NCBI GenBank assembly: GCA_965247975.1
Contig: OZ252050.1
Location: 2,852,001 to 2,916,000, forward strand
Length of the DNA: 64,000 bases
Direction: 5' to 3'
Origin: Taishania sp965247975
GTDB taxonomy: Bacteria; Bacteroidota; Bacteroidia; Flavobacteriales_D; Crocinitomicaceae
A program made the position numbers and the translations under genes. Below the pieces are notes generated by a model that had not been told where the DNA came from, made no database searches, and was given only the letters and a program-made list of their open reading frames with translations. Below are positions 1-9,516 of this stretch, one piece after another (the first letter of the stretch is position 1; each line of letters begins with the position of its first letter).

Positions 1-79
1 TGTGAACAACTAAGAAACTTTTAAAGAAATTATCAATTAAGCTAAGTATAAAAAAATCTAGACGATTTGTATAATTTCA

Positions 80-109
80 TTGATTTTGAATAAGATTTCA
101 CTATTTTTG
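80..109 (+). promoter_or_regulatory. Bacteroidota-type promoter for the repeat surface protein
   Basis: A TTG at 80-82 is followed after 19 bases by TATTTTTG at 102-109, which fits the Bacteroidota consensus (-33 TTG, about 19-21 bases, -7 TAnnTTTG). Transcription would start around 115-118, a few bases before the GTG start at 126, so the leader is very short. This is a motif match only. Confidence 0.5.
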
Positions 110-125
110 ATACGTAATTTTACTA

Positions 126-3100
126 GTGAACAAATCTCTATTTACAATCGCTTTCATTTTACTTTCAAGTTTTTGCTTGGGACAACAAGGAAACGTATGG
201 ACTTTTGGAGTTGGTGCACGTTTAGATTTTGTGAATGGAGTAAATCCTCCAAACGTAAGTACATCTGCAATTTCATCTTACGAAGGTTGTGCTTCAATCA
301 GTGATAATTTAGGGAATTTATTATTTTACACGGATGGAATTTCAATTTTTGATAATAACGATAATGTAATCCAAACAGGTTTAAGTGGTAATTGGTCAAC
401 AGCTCAATCTGGTGTTATTGTTCCAGAACCGGGTTTAACTGTTGGATCTTCAACAAACCGATACTTTATTTTCTCAGTTCCTGCTTTTGCATCAGAACGA
501 ATCAGATACACTATTTTAGATTATTCTTCTGGTACTCCAATCATCTTACCATCTAATGTTAATCTTACTCTACCAGATCATAATGTTGCGCAAAACACTT
601 GTGAAGGTATCACTGTTGCTAGGCATTGCAATGGAATCGATTATTGGGTTATTTCACATGAATTTGGTAATAATCGATTTAAGGCATATTTAGTTTCCAA
701 TTCAGGAATTTCTCAACCTGTACTTTCAAACATTGGTCCCATTGCAACGACAGGTAACAACAACATTAATTCGGCTTGTTGCATGAAACTTTCGCCAAAT
801 AACAGAAAGTTAGCTTTTGTCGTACGAACATCGAGTGTAAACTTGTTTGATTTTAATCCATCAAATGGCATAATTAATAATTCTACAACCGTTGTTTCAG
901 GTATAAACAAAGCATATTATGGCGTTGAATTTTCTCCCAATAGTGGCATCTTGTACTATACTAATATCCTAACTAATTTATATAAGTACGACATCCTAAA
1001 CGCATCTAACCAAGCATTTGGTAATATGGCAAATGTAAACACTAACAATTTATATGGCGCTTTACAACTTGCTCCAAATGGTAAAATATACATGGCTAAA
1101 GATGGTGATATCAACTTATCGACCATCAATCAATCCTATCTCGGAGTAATTTCAAATCCAAACAATTTTGCAACATCTTCATTTGCTGCATTTGGTCAAG
1201 CTTTATTGCCTAACACTGGTTCAAAAGTAGGGCTTCCCAACATTATACCTTCGATTAATTCTGAGGTTTTGTCGATAAGCAACGACACGCTTATTTGTTC
1301 CAATCAAAGCGTTAATTTAAATGTATCAGGTGGCACCACCTACTCTTGGCTTCCTTCGGCAGGTTTAAATACTAATATTGGATCAACCGTTATTGCATCC
1401 CCTGTTTCAACTCAAACTTATGTAGTGAGTTCTTTTGACACATACGGGTGTGCAATTTCTGAAGCCATCACTGTGTCGGTAGACCCTACTTGTTGTGTTG
1501 ACACCTTGTACACAACTAACAATTTAAATGTTTGTCAAAATGAACTGATTTCGTACCCTGATGGAACTACCGAAATAGTCCTTAGTAACACGTCACAGAT
1601 ATCAAACCTATTAACAGTTGGCGGCTGCGATAGCATCATTACAACAAACATAACTGTTGTTCCTAACAGCCAAATCACTCAAAATGAGATTATTTGCTTA
1701 GGTTCAGATTTCACATATCCTGATGGTTTCATTTCCACAAATGTAATTACGAACGAAAGCCACATTTCTAATTTGACTTCAATTTCCGGCTGTGACAGCA
1801 TCATTACAACAAACATTACTGTTGTTTCAAACTTCCAAATTACTCAAAATGAGATTGTTTGTTCAGGTTCAGATTTCACTTATCCAGATGGTTTCATTTC
1901 CACAAATGTAACAACGAATGAAAGTCATATTTCCAACTTGACTTCAATTTCCGGCTGTGACAGCATTATTACAACAAACATTACCGTTATCCAAGACAGC
2001 CAAACAACTCTAAATGAAGCTGTTTGTTCAGGATCAAATTTCACATATCCTGATGGTTTCATTTCTACAAATGTAACAACGAACGAAAGTCACATTTCAA
2101 ATTTGACTTCAATTTCCGGCTGTGACAGCATCATTACAACAAACATTACTGTTGTTTTAAACTTCCAAATTACTCAAAATGAGATTGTTTGTTCAGGATC
2201 AGATTTCACTTATCCGGATGGTTTCATTTCCGCAAATGTTATTACGAATGAAAGTCACATTTCAAATTTGACTTCAATTTCTGGCTGCGATAGCGTCATT
2301 ACAACGAACATCACCGTTGTTTCAAACTTCCAAATTACTCAAAATGAGATTGTTTGTTCAGGATCAGATTTCACATATCCTGATGGTTTCATCTCCGCAA
2401 ATGTTATTACGAATGAAAGTCACATTTCAAATTTGACTTCAATTTCTGGCTGCGATAGCGTCATTACAACGAACATCACCGTTGTTTCAATCTTCCAAAT
2501 TACTCAAAATGAGATTGTTTGTTCAGGATCAGATTTCACATATCCTGATGGTTTCATTTCTACAAATGTAACAACGAACGAAAGTCATATTTCCAATTTG
2601 ACTTCAATTTCTGGCTGTGATAGCGTCATTACAACAAACATCACTGTTGTTTCAAACTTCCATATTACTCAAAATGAGATTGTTTGTTCAGGATCCAATT
2701 TCACATATTCTGATGGTTTCATTTCTACAAATATAACAACGAACGAAAGTCATATTTCCAATTTGACTTCAATTTCTGGCTGTGACAGCATTATCACAAC
2801 AAACATTACAATAATTCCTTCTAGTCAAACCATACAGAATGCGTCTATTTGTTCTGGTGCGAATTTTACGTATCCCGACGGTTTTACCTCGACGAATATT
2901 TTGTCCAACGAAAGTCACAATTCTGTTTTTACCACAAATGCTGGATGTGACAGTATCATTACCATAAATTTAATTATTAAAGGAGGATTCGTGAATACAC
3001 AACAAGAATCCATTTGTTCGGGGTCAAATTTTACTTTCCCAGATGGCACCACACAATCAAATATTACTTCAAATGTTACTTATAATTCCATTTTTCAAGA

Positions 3101-3455
3101 TGTTTCTGGATGCGATAGCATAGTGTTAACCATATTAGTTATTGATCAAAGTAATTGTCATATAGACGGAACACCAGTTCCAACCATGGAAACTTATAAC
3201 GTCTTTTCTCCAAATGGAGATGGAATCAATGACATCTTCTATATTCAAACAACCAAAACCATTTCAGTAAATTTGCAAATTCTTAATCGATGGGGGAATC
3301 TTATATTTGAACAAACGGGTGAAAATCCTATTTGGGAAGGTAAAACAACAGATGGGTTATCAGTAACTGATGGAGTTTACTTTTATCGATTCAAATCTAA
3401 CAACCTCGATGGTTCAGCATTCAGGGGACATGGATTTGTGCATTTAGTAAGATAA
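126..3455 (+). CDS. T9SS type B surface protein with tandem 55-residue repeats
   Basis: A secreted, probably cell-surface protein of 1109 residues. The GTG start is preferred because it opens directly into a signal peptide (residues 1-20, ending FCLGQ). Residues about 25-420 look like a beta-propeller fold (motifs such as KLSPNNRKLAF and QLAPNGKIYMAKDG). An Ig-like stretch follows, then about ten copies of a 55-residue unit (roughly residues 461-1010) with the core pattern ICSGS-FTYPDGF and SISGCDSIITTNITV. The last 85 residues (NVFSPNGDGINDIF, LQILNRWGNLIFE, DGVYFYRF) are the gliding-motility-associated C-terminal domain, i.e. the type B T9SS sorting signal. It stands alone, convergent with the flippase gene. 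Adhesion or matrix function is inferred from architecture, not shown. Confidence 0.85.
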   Translation: MNKSLFTIAFILLSSFCLGQQGNVWTFGVGARLDFVNGVNPPNVSTSAISSYEGCASISDNLGNLLFYTDGISIFDNNDNVIQTGLSGNWSTAQSGVIVPEPGLTVGSSTNRYFIFSVPAFASERIRYTILDYSSGTPIILPSNVNLTLPDHNVAQNTCEGITVARHCNGIDYWVISHEFGNNRFKAYLVSNSGISQPVLSNIGPIATTGNNNINSACCMKLSPNNRKLAFVVRTSSVNLFDFNPSNGIINNSTTVVSGINKAYYGVEFSPNSGILYYTNILTNLYKYDILNASNQAFGNMANVNTNNLYGALQLAPNGKIYMAKDGDINLSTINQSYLGVISNPNNFATSSFAAFGQALLPNTGSKVGLPNIIPSINSEVLSISNDTLICSNQSVNLNVSGGTTYSWLPSAGLNTNIGSTVIASPVSTQTYVVSSFDTYGCAISEAITVSVDPTCCVDTLYTTNNLNVCQNELISYPDGTTEIVLSNTSQISNLLTVGGCDSIITTNITVVPNSQITQNEIICLGSDFTYPDGFISTNVITNESHISNLTSISGCDSIITTNITVVSNFQITQNEIVCSGSDFTYPDGFISTNVTTNESHISNLTSISGCDSIITTNITVIQDSQTTLNEAVCSGSNFTYPDGFISTNVTTNESHISNLTSISGCDSIITTNITVVLNFQITQNEIVCSGSDFTYPDGFISANVITNESHISNLTSISGCDSVITTNITVVSNFQITQNEIVCSGSDFTYPDGFISANVITNESHISNLTSISGCDSVITTNITVVSIFQITQNEIVCSGSDFTYPDGFISTNVTTNESHISNLTSISGCDSVITTNITVVSNFHITQNEIVCSGSNFTYSDGFISTNITTNESHISNLTSISGCDSIITTNITIIPSSQTIQNASICSGANFTYPDGFTSTNILSNESHNSVFTTNAGCDSIITINLIIKGGFVNTQQESICSGSNFTFPDGTTQSNITSNVTYNSIFQDVSGCDSIVLTILVIDQSNCHIDGTPVPTMETYNVFSPNGDGINDIFYIQTTKTISVNLQILNRWGNLIFEQTGENPIWEGKTTDGLSVTDGVYFYRFKSNNLDGSAFRGHGFVHLVR
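1671..2825 (+). repeat. Seven tandem 165-bp units inside the surface-protein gene
   Basis: Unit boundaries fall at 1671, 1836, 2001, 2166, 2331, 2496, 2661 and 2826, an exact 165-bp period (55 codons). Neighbouring units are almost identical, especially those starting at 2166 and 2331, including many synonymous positions. More diverged units flank the block (about 1506-1670 and 2826-3155). The near identity at silent sites points to recent duplication or gene conversion. Confidence 0.9.
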
Positions 3456-3490
3456 TTAATTAACCAACTCTATTACTAGCCAAATTGTCA

Positions 3491-4996
3491 TCATTGCTTG
3501 TCTAGTATTTTAATCCCAAGCTTTCTCGCCACTTTTATAAAGTAATTTTTACTCTCTTTTTCCCAATCAAAAACAAAAACTGGCAAAATGAAAACTATCA
3601 ACAAATAAAAACCTGTTAAAGCAACTTTCAACCATTCATTCTGAATTAATGGAGCTATTTGAGACCAAGTAAATAAGGTGAACAGTGCTAATCCAATGAC
3701 TTTGAATTGATTTGCTATGAATGGGTGTAATTTATATACATTCCAGACAAATAAGATGCGACCAATATTGTAAAATGCAACTGCAATAGCGGTTGAAATT
3801 GCAGCTCCTGCTATGCCCCAAATTGGAATAAACCAAAGGTTAAGAATGTAAACCAATCCAATCAATACAAGTGTAAATATCAAATCATATTTATACTTCT
3901 TGGATGTTGAGAAAATAGTGCCGTTGATACCGAAAAACATGTCCAATAATCGTCCCATCATCAAGAAGAAGAATACCCATTTACCTTCTTTAAATTCTGG
4001 ACCCAAAAAAGACAAATTAAAAATGAAATCGATATTCATCCAAACAATTGCGAAAGAAGCCAATCCGATAAATAAAGAAACAGAACTGACCATCGTGTAC
4101 AATTCCTTCATTTTTTCCACTTGCCGATGTTTCCAATATTCTGACACAAGCGGTGAAGCAATTCTAACAATGGAACGGTAAGGCACTTGCATAGCACTCG
4201 CTAAAAAAACAACGGTTGCATAAACTCCAGTCGCTTCCAACCCTATAAGCCAGGCTATCATAAGCACATCTATGGATTGGACTAAAATTGCTCCCAGGGT
4301 ATTTATGTAGTTGAAGCTCGAAAATTGAACGATAACCTTGCGAAAACGTTTCGATATATGGATAGAAGAAAAATCCAAATTCAACTCGCCTATTCGTTTT
4401 AAATAAACAATCAGAATGATTGTTGGTAAAAGATATATGAAACTGTGAACCGCAACGAATTGATTAAACGAAATCCATTTGAACCAAAAGGAAAGAATCG
4501 CGATTAAAATCGCAACGCGCAAGATGACTTCATACGCAAATACAGAAATGACATTTTTATAAAATCCCTTGAGGTAAGCATCGAACATTAAATAAAACAC
4601 AGAACCAATCCCAATGGGTAATATGAGGTAATAATAATGAATGAAATCAGGTGATCTATCTACATAGAGACTTGCAACATTATCTTTAAATACTAAAGCA
4701 AGAACCGTCCAAATGACAACTCCGAATAAAACAACAAGTGTCATCATGGGTAAGAAGCCGTGATGTCTATTCTGATCATTTTTGAAGAACGGAAGAAATT
4801 TCCATGCCGAGACCACTGTTCCAAAACTTGCCAATTGGGCAAAAAGCAATCCAACTGTTAGAATAAGATTCACGATTCCTAATTGAATCTCATCTAAGAC
4901 AAGTACAAACAAGAATCCTTTGTTAAGATACCCAAGGAAAAGTCCAAAATAGGAAATTAACATTGTTCTGAATGCGTCTTTTTGAATGATTCCCAT
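3491..4996 (-). CDS. Polysaccharide/oligosaccharide flippase (Wzx-like, MOP superfamily)
   Basis: An integral membrane protein of about 501 residues with 12-14 hydrophobic segments spread over its length, as in lipid-linked oligosaccharide flippases that move sugar repeat units across the inner membrane. I chose the ATG at 4996 (MGIIQKDAFRTMLISYFGLF), since this is where alignable flippase sequence usually begins; an in-frame start nine codons upstream (5023) is possible. The FRTMLISYFGLFLGYLN start and the paired-helix layout are typical of Bacteroidota members. It lies next to glycosyltransferase, asnB and wecB genes on the opposite strand, which supports a role in surface glycan assembly. 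Substrate unknown. Confidence 0.75.
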   Translation of the reverse strand: MGIIQKDAFRTMLISYFGLFLGYLNKGFLFVLVLDEIQLGIVNLILTVGLLFAQLASFGTVVSAWKFLPFFKNDQNRHHGFLPMMTLVVLFGVVIWTVLALVFKDNVASLYVDRSPDFIHYYYLILPIGIGSVFYLMFDAYLKGFYKNVISVFAYEVILRVAILIAILSFWFKWISFNQFVAVHSFIYLLPTIILIVYLKRIGELNLDFSSIHISKRFRKVIVQFSSFNYINTLGAILVQSIDVLMIAWLIGLEATGVYATVVFLASAMQVPYRSIVRIASPLVSEYWKHRQVEKMKELYTMVSSVSLFIGLASFAIVWMNIDFIFNLSFLGPEFKEGKWVFFFLMMGRLLDMFFGINGTIFSTSKKYKYDLIFTLVLIGLVYILNLWFIPIWGIAGAAISTAIAVAFYNIGRILFVWNVYKLHPFIANQFKVIGLALFTLFTWSQIAPLIQNEWLKVALTGFYLLIVFILPVFVFDWEKESKNYFIKVARKLGIKILDKQ

Positions 4997-5131
4997 GGTC
5001 TTGAACTTCAACAAAATTAACAAAATATAAATTAGAAATTAATGTTTCACTTTGGTAAATGTCAATTTCAAAAATATAACGAACGAATTGCAGATGCTCG
5101 AAGCTAAGCAGAAATAGTTACTTTTACATGG

Positions 5132-6427
5132 ATGAAAAAAATTTTAATTATTTCTTATTATTGGCCACCCGCTGGAGGATCAGGTGTGCAACGCTGGCTT
5201 TATTTTGGGAAATTTCTTAAAGAATTCGGTCATGATGTTACTATTCTTACAGTCGATCCAACTTATGCTTCCTATTCAAGATTAGATGAAAGCTTGGTTG
5301 AGCAAGTAAAGGAGGTGAAAAAATTCACAACCAAATCATTTGAAGTGACTAAACTATATTCACGCTTAGTTAGTAAGGATTCACGATCAGGTATTCCTGC
5401 AGGTAGCATCGAAAATAAAAACTCTATTGTCCAACGTGCCGCTCGTTTCATTAGAGGAAATTTTTTTGTACCGGATGCTCGCGTGGGTTGGGTAAAATAT
5501 GCAATTCAAAAAGGACGAGAGTTGCTAAAAGAAAATAATTTTGAACTAATAATTACCACCGGTCCACCGCATTCTACACATTTAATCGGTCAAAAGTTAA
5601 AACAAAAATTCAAAGTTACTTGGATCGCAGATTTTAGAGATCCTTGGACCGAAATTTATTACAACAAATTGTTTTATCAATTACCTCATATTAAACGAAA
5701 GGATGCCCGTTTAGAAAAAATGATTATCGACAATGCAGACTACATTACCACAATTGGCAATAATATGTCGAAACTGCTACAATCAAAAACCAATCATCCA
5801 TCAAAAGTACGATACTTTTATAATGGATTTGATGAACAGTTATTAAAAAACGCACCAGAAGTCGAAACGGCAACATTTGATATAGTATTTACTGGTTTAT
5901 TAAGTAAAAATCAAAATTACGCGTTGTTGCTTCAAACCCTTAAAGCCTTTGAAGAAAGCGCCATGGAAAACCAAATTCAACTGATTTTTGCTGGCAACAT
6001 AGATAAAGAGATCATTCAGGCTTTCGAAAAAAATTTGGCAAAAATAAAAGTCATTTACCACGGTTATGTTTCTCACCAAAAAGCGATTGAATTAATAAAG
6101 AACGCAACCTTACTCACTACAATTTTACCCAATACTGAAAATAGTGAAATTATAATTTCAGGCAAAATAATGGAATACTTGTCAACTGGAAATCCAATAC
6201 TGTTATTTGGTTCTAATAGTTCTGAAGCAAGTATACTTTTAGAAAAATTTGGAAACGCTTCCATCAATGAAAACTTTTCAATAAAAGCAGTTGACTATTT
6301 AATAGAATTGTTCAATAAATGGAAATTAGGAGAAAATTTGAGAATAAGTGATTTATCATCAGATATTAATGAGTTCACAAGGCTTGAAACAGCTCGGAAA
6401 TTATCTAACTTTATTTCAACCCTTTAA
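5132..6427 (+). CDS. Glycosyltransferase, GT4-like
   Basis: A 431-residue protein with the two-Rossmann GT-B plan. The N-terminus reads KKILIISYYWPPAGGSGVQR, the usual start of family 4 glycosyltransferases with the glycine-rich acceptor-side loop. The C-terminal half has VFTGLLSKNQNYALLLQTL, IYHGYVSHQKAIELIKNAT and a late KIMEYLSTGNPIL segment, which resembles the sugar-nucleotide binding part. It has no signal peptide and presumably acts at the cytoplasmic face of the inner membrane on a lipid-linked acceptor. It begins a plus-strand run of five genes devoted to surface sugars. Donor and acceptor cannot be told from sequence. Confidence 0.75.
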   Translation: MKKILIISYYWPPAGGSGVQRWLYFGKFLKEFGHDVTILTVDPTYASYSRLDESLVEQVKEVKKFTTKSFEVTKLYSRLVSKDSRSGIPAGSIENKNSIVQRAARFIRGNFFVPDARVGWVKYAIQKGRELLKENNFELIITTGPPHSTHLIGQKLKQKFKVTWIADFRDPWTEIYYNKLFYQLPHIKRKDARLEKMIIDNADYITTIGNNMSKLLQSKTNHPSKVRYFYNGFDEQLLKNAPEVETATFDIVFTGLLSKNQNYALLLQTLKAFEESAMENQIQLIFAGNIDKEIIQAFEKNLAKIKVIYHGYVSHQKAIELIKNATLLTTILPNTENSEIIISGKIMEYLSTGNPILLFGSNSSEASILLEKFGNASINENFSIKAVDYLIELFNKWKLGENLRISDLSSDINEFTRLETARKLSNFISTL

Positions 6428-6530
6428 TGACTAGGCTCATGGCATTCATAATTAAACAATGGCCTTCAACTTTTTTGAATTCAACTATGGTAAGCCAAAG
6501 CATAGTACTCAAAATTATTACTTTTGTCTC

Positions 6531-8360
6531 ATGTGTGGCATAGCAGGATTTATAAATACCAAGTTTAATGAAAAAGAGCGGAAAGATATTCTATCTGTCA
6601 TGCTTAAATCCATTGAGCACCGAGGACCTGACGCTACGAATCAGTTTCATAATCAATTCGTCTCTTTAGGACATAATCGCCTAAGTATAATTGATTTGTC
6701 TGATGAAAGTAACCAACCGTTTTGCAAAGGCGATTTAATTCTGATTTTTAATGGTGAAATTTACAATTACAAAGAATTACGCGAGCAACTAAAAAGCCAT
6801 GGATCAACATTCATTACAAGCGGAGACACCGAAGTTTTACTAGAAGGATACAGGATTCATGGTGAGAAAATTCTAGATTTACTTTTAGGCATGTTTTCGT
6901 TCGTTTTATATAACAAACTAACAGGTGAAGTGTTTGGTGCTCGTGATCGATTTGGAATTAAACCTTTTTATTACATTTATAAAAATTCAAGTTTCTTTTT
7001 TGCTTCAGAAGTAAAAGCATTAAGAACAATTCCTGGCTTTGACCCAAAACTAAATGAAAATCAGGTTAATTTGTATTTAAATCTGGCATGGTTGTATAAC
7101 GGTGATGAAACATTGCACCTTGAGGTCAAAAATTTAAAGCCCGGACATAAATTTAATTTTTCAAATGGTACGTTGAAAATAAGTACTTATTACGAGCTAA
7201 CGAAAATCAATGAACAGCTTAATGAGGACGAGGCGATTGAAAAATTTGAACATTTTTTTGCTGACTCTTTGAAGATGCATCTTAGAACAGATGTTCAACT
7301 TGGTGCATTACTTTCTGGAGGTATAGACAGCTCAGCCATCGTAACATACATTTTGAAGAATAAATTTGTGGAAAGCTTGAAAACATTTTCAATCTACTAC
7401 GATCAAGATAGATTTGATGAGAGACCTTTTATTCAAGAAGTAATTGACCAGCATAAAAATAATCTAACACCTTTTTTGCTTTCACCAAAAGAAACGAATA
7501 TTGTTTCAGAACTTAATCGGATTACGCACATTCAAGACTTTCCTGTCATAGGATCATCTGCCATTTCTCAATACTTCATCATGGAAGCGGTTTCCAAACA
7601 AGGTATCAAAGTTGTCTTGAGCGGTCAAGGTGCAGACGATTATCTGGGGGGATACATGCACTCATACTATCGATTTTATGCTGGTTTGCTAAAACAGTTA
7701 CGTTTGCTTAAATTTTACAAGGAATTTAGATTTCAAAAAAAATACCAAGGGTTATCTAGAAAAGACGTGCTAAACGTACTTTCGAAAACCTTTTTATCAA
7801 GTCTCTTATCTGAATCAAATCTGTATAAGTTAGAATTAAACTACTACAATCCTAAAATCGTTGAAACAGGGAGCCGCAGCTCGATTAATTTAGAAAACGC
7901 AAAACAATTTGGAGAACTCAATGGTTTCCTATTCTCTCTAATGACAAAAACAAATCTACCGAATTTATTGCATCTCGAAGACCGGAATTCTATGGCTTTT
8001 TCAATTGAAAGTCGTGTGCCATTTTTAGATCATAGACTGGTAGAATGGGGATTGAACTCGTCTCCGGACCTGAAAATAAAAGATGGTTTGACGAAATTTA
8101 TTTTACGCGAGGCTTGTAAAAGTAGTTTACCTTCGAAAATACATCAACGTAAGGACAAAAAAGGCTTTGTTACACCAGGTGAAGTAACTTGGTTACGCAA
8201 CGATTTGAAGTTTTTACTTAACAATTTTGATAATTATCCCGTCGCGTTGTCCAAAAAGAAATTGACAGATATGACTGATTCGTTTGCGCAAGGAAATAAT
8301 AAGCATGCAAATTTTATATGGCGAACTGCGATGTTAAAATATTGGCATGACAATTTGTAA
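6531..8360 (+). CDS. asnB: Asparagine synthase (glutamine-hydrolysing)
   Basis: Makes asparagine, or amidates a sugar carboxyl in a glycan pathway, using glutamine and ATP. The start at 6531 is set by MCGIAGF: Cys2 becomes the N-terminal nucleophile of the class II glutaminase domain, so the 24-codon upstream extension is rejected. Glutaminase signatures include HRGPDA, HNRLSIIDLS, NGEIYNY and GDTEVLLEGY. The synthetase domain has the PP-loop LLSGGIDSS for ATP and VVLSGQGADDYLGGY. Length 609 fits AsnB. In polysaccharide loci such copies are often WbpS/VatB-like amidotransferases, and its position between glycosyltransferases and wecB makes that plausible. Confidence 0.9.
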   Translation: MCGIAGFINTKFNEKERKDILSVMLKSIEHRGPDATNQFHNQFVSLGHNRLSIIDLSDESNQPFCKGDLILIFNGEIYNYKELREQLKSHGSTFITSGDTEVLLEGYRIHGEKILDLLLGMFSFVLYNKLTGEVFGARDRFGIKPFYYIYKNSSFFFASEVKALRTIPGFDPKLNENQVNLYLNLAWLYNGDETLHLEVKNLKPGHKFNFSNGTLKISTYYELTKINEQLNEDEAIEKFEHFFADSLKMHLRTDVQLGALLSGGIDSSAIVTYILKNKFVESLKTFSIYYDQDRFDERPFIQEVIDQHKNNLTPFLLSPKETNIVSELNRITHIQDFPVIGSSAISQYFIMEAVSKQGIKVVLSGQGADDYLGGYMHSYYRFYAGLLKQLRLLKFYKEFRFQKKYQGLSRKDVLNVLSKTFLSSLLSESNLYKLELNYYNPKIVETGSRSSINLENAKQFGELNGFLFSLMTKTNLPNLLHLEDRNSMAFSIESRVPFLDHRLVEWGLNSSPDLKIKDGLTKFILREACKSSLPSKIHQRKDKKGFVTPGEVTWLRNDLKFLLNNFDNYPVALSKKKLTDMTDSFAQGNNKHANFIWRTAMLKYWHDNL

Positions 8361-8433
8361 AAAAAACGCTGCTTGGGCTGAAAAATAGTATTTAAGAAGA
8401 AAATATGTATCATTGTAAATTAAACATGTTTTA

Positions 8434-9516
8434 ATGAGTAAAATTGCTCTTATTGTTGGTACTCGACCAAACATCATTAAAATCACACAATTCAGAGACT
8501 TAATTGAACGAAATACTAAGTTTTCGTTACACATCATTCATAGTAATCAGCATTATTCAGATTCTATTTCAAAAGATCTTTTTAAACAGTTAGGAATTAG
8601 AGTTGACACTTATTTACCCCAATACGTTGGTGACAATGCTTCACAATTAGGTTTTATAATTACGGAGCTTTCGAAAGAAATTCGACTATTGAACCCAAAA
8701 TTGGTAATCGCAGTTGGCGATGTAAACACTACCCTTGCTGCTGGTATTGTTGCAAATAAATTATCCATAAAATTGGCTCATTTGGAAAGTGGATTGAGGA
8801 GTTTTGATTTGTCCATGCCTGAAGAAGTTAACCGAATTTTAGTTGATAAAATTGCCGATTTTTATTTCGTAACTGAAAAAAGCGGAATCGAAAATTTACT
8901 CCATGAAGGATGTAAAAAAGAATCAATATTTTTTGTAGGAAACACGATGATTGATACTTTGGTAGCCTTCAAGGATTTGATTAATGCACAAAAATTGCCT
9001 TTCGAGTTTAATCCAAAAGCAAAACTGCTAACACTAACTTTACACAGGCCATCAAATGTCGATACCAAAGAAGGTCTGGAAAAAATTCTAAACTTAGTTG
9101 AAGCATGCGCTAAAAATTATACCATTGTTTTCCCAGTGCATCCCCGAACCAGAAAACAACTTGATTTCTTTTCATTATCTGAACGGATGGATTCTATCAA
9201 TAATTTAATCCAAGTTGATCCGCTTGATTACTTAACATTTCAAAAATTACTTAGTGTCTCTCATGCGGTTGTTACAGATTCTGGAGGGATTCAAGAAGAG
9301 ACAACATTTTTGAAAATTCCTTGTGTTACACTTAGAAAAAATACCGAACGACCAATAACCATTGAAAAAGGCACTAATATTTTGCTCGATTTCAATCCAC
9401 AATTAATCATTGAATACCTTGCAAAAGAAGGTCATATGAAATGTGAGATTCCTGAATTGTGGGATGGTAAGGCAACCGAAAGAATCGTATCAATTCTAAC
9501 TAAAATTGTTGATTAA
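8434..9516 (+). CDS. wecB: UDP-N-acetylglucosamine 2-epimerase, non-hydrolysing
   Basis: Interconverts UDP-GlcNAc and UDP-ManNAc, supplying ManNAc-type sugars for surface polysaccharide. The 360-residue protein starts with IALIVGTRPNIIK, the family signature, and carries VAVGDVNTT-like (VIAVGDVNTTLAAG), HLESGLRSFD, MPEEVNRIL, FVGNTMIDT, LTLHRPSNVD, FPVHPRTRK and VVTDSGGIQEE, all in the order expected for WecB/MnaA. TDSGGIQEE is part of the UDP site. The stop codon overlaps the start of the next glycosyltransferase by one base (TAATG), so the two are translationally coupled. Confidence 0.92.
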   Translation: MSKIALIVGTRPNIIKITQFRDLIERNTKFSLHIIHSNQHYSDSISKDLFKQLGIRVDTYLPQYVGDNASQLGFIITELSKEIRLLNPKLVIAVGDVNTTLAAGIVANKLSIKLAHLESGLRSFDLSMPEEVNRILVDKIADFYFVTEKSGIENLLHEGCKKESIFFVGNTMIDTLVAFKDLINAQKLPFEFNPKAKLLTLTLHRPSNVDTKEGLEKILNLVEACAKNYTIVFPVHPRTRKQLDFFSLSERMDSINNLIQVDPLDYLTFQKLLSVSHAVVTDSGGIQEETTFLKIPCVTLRKNTERPITIEKGTNILLDFNPQLIIEYLAKEGHMKCEIPELWDGKATERIVSILTKIVD

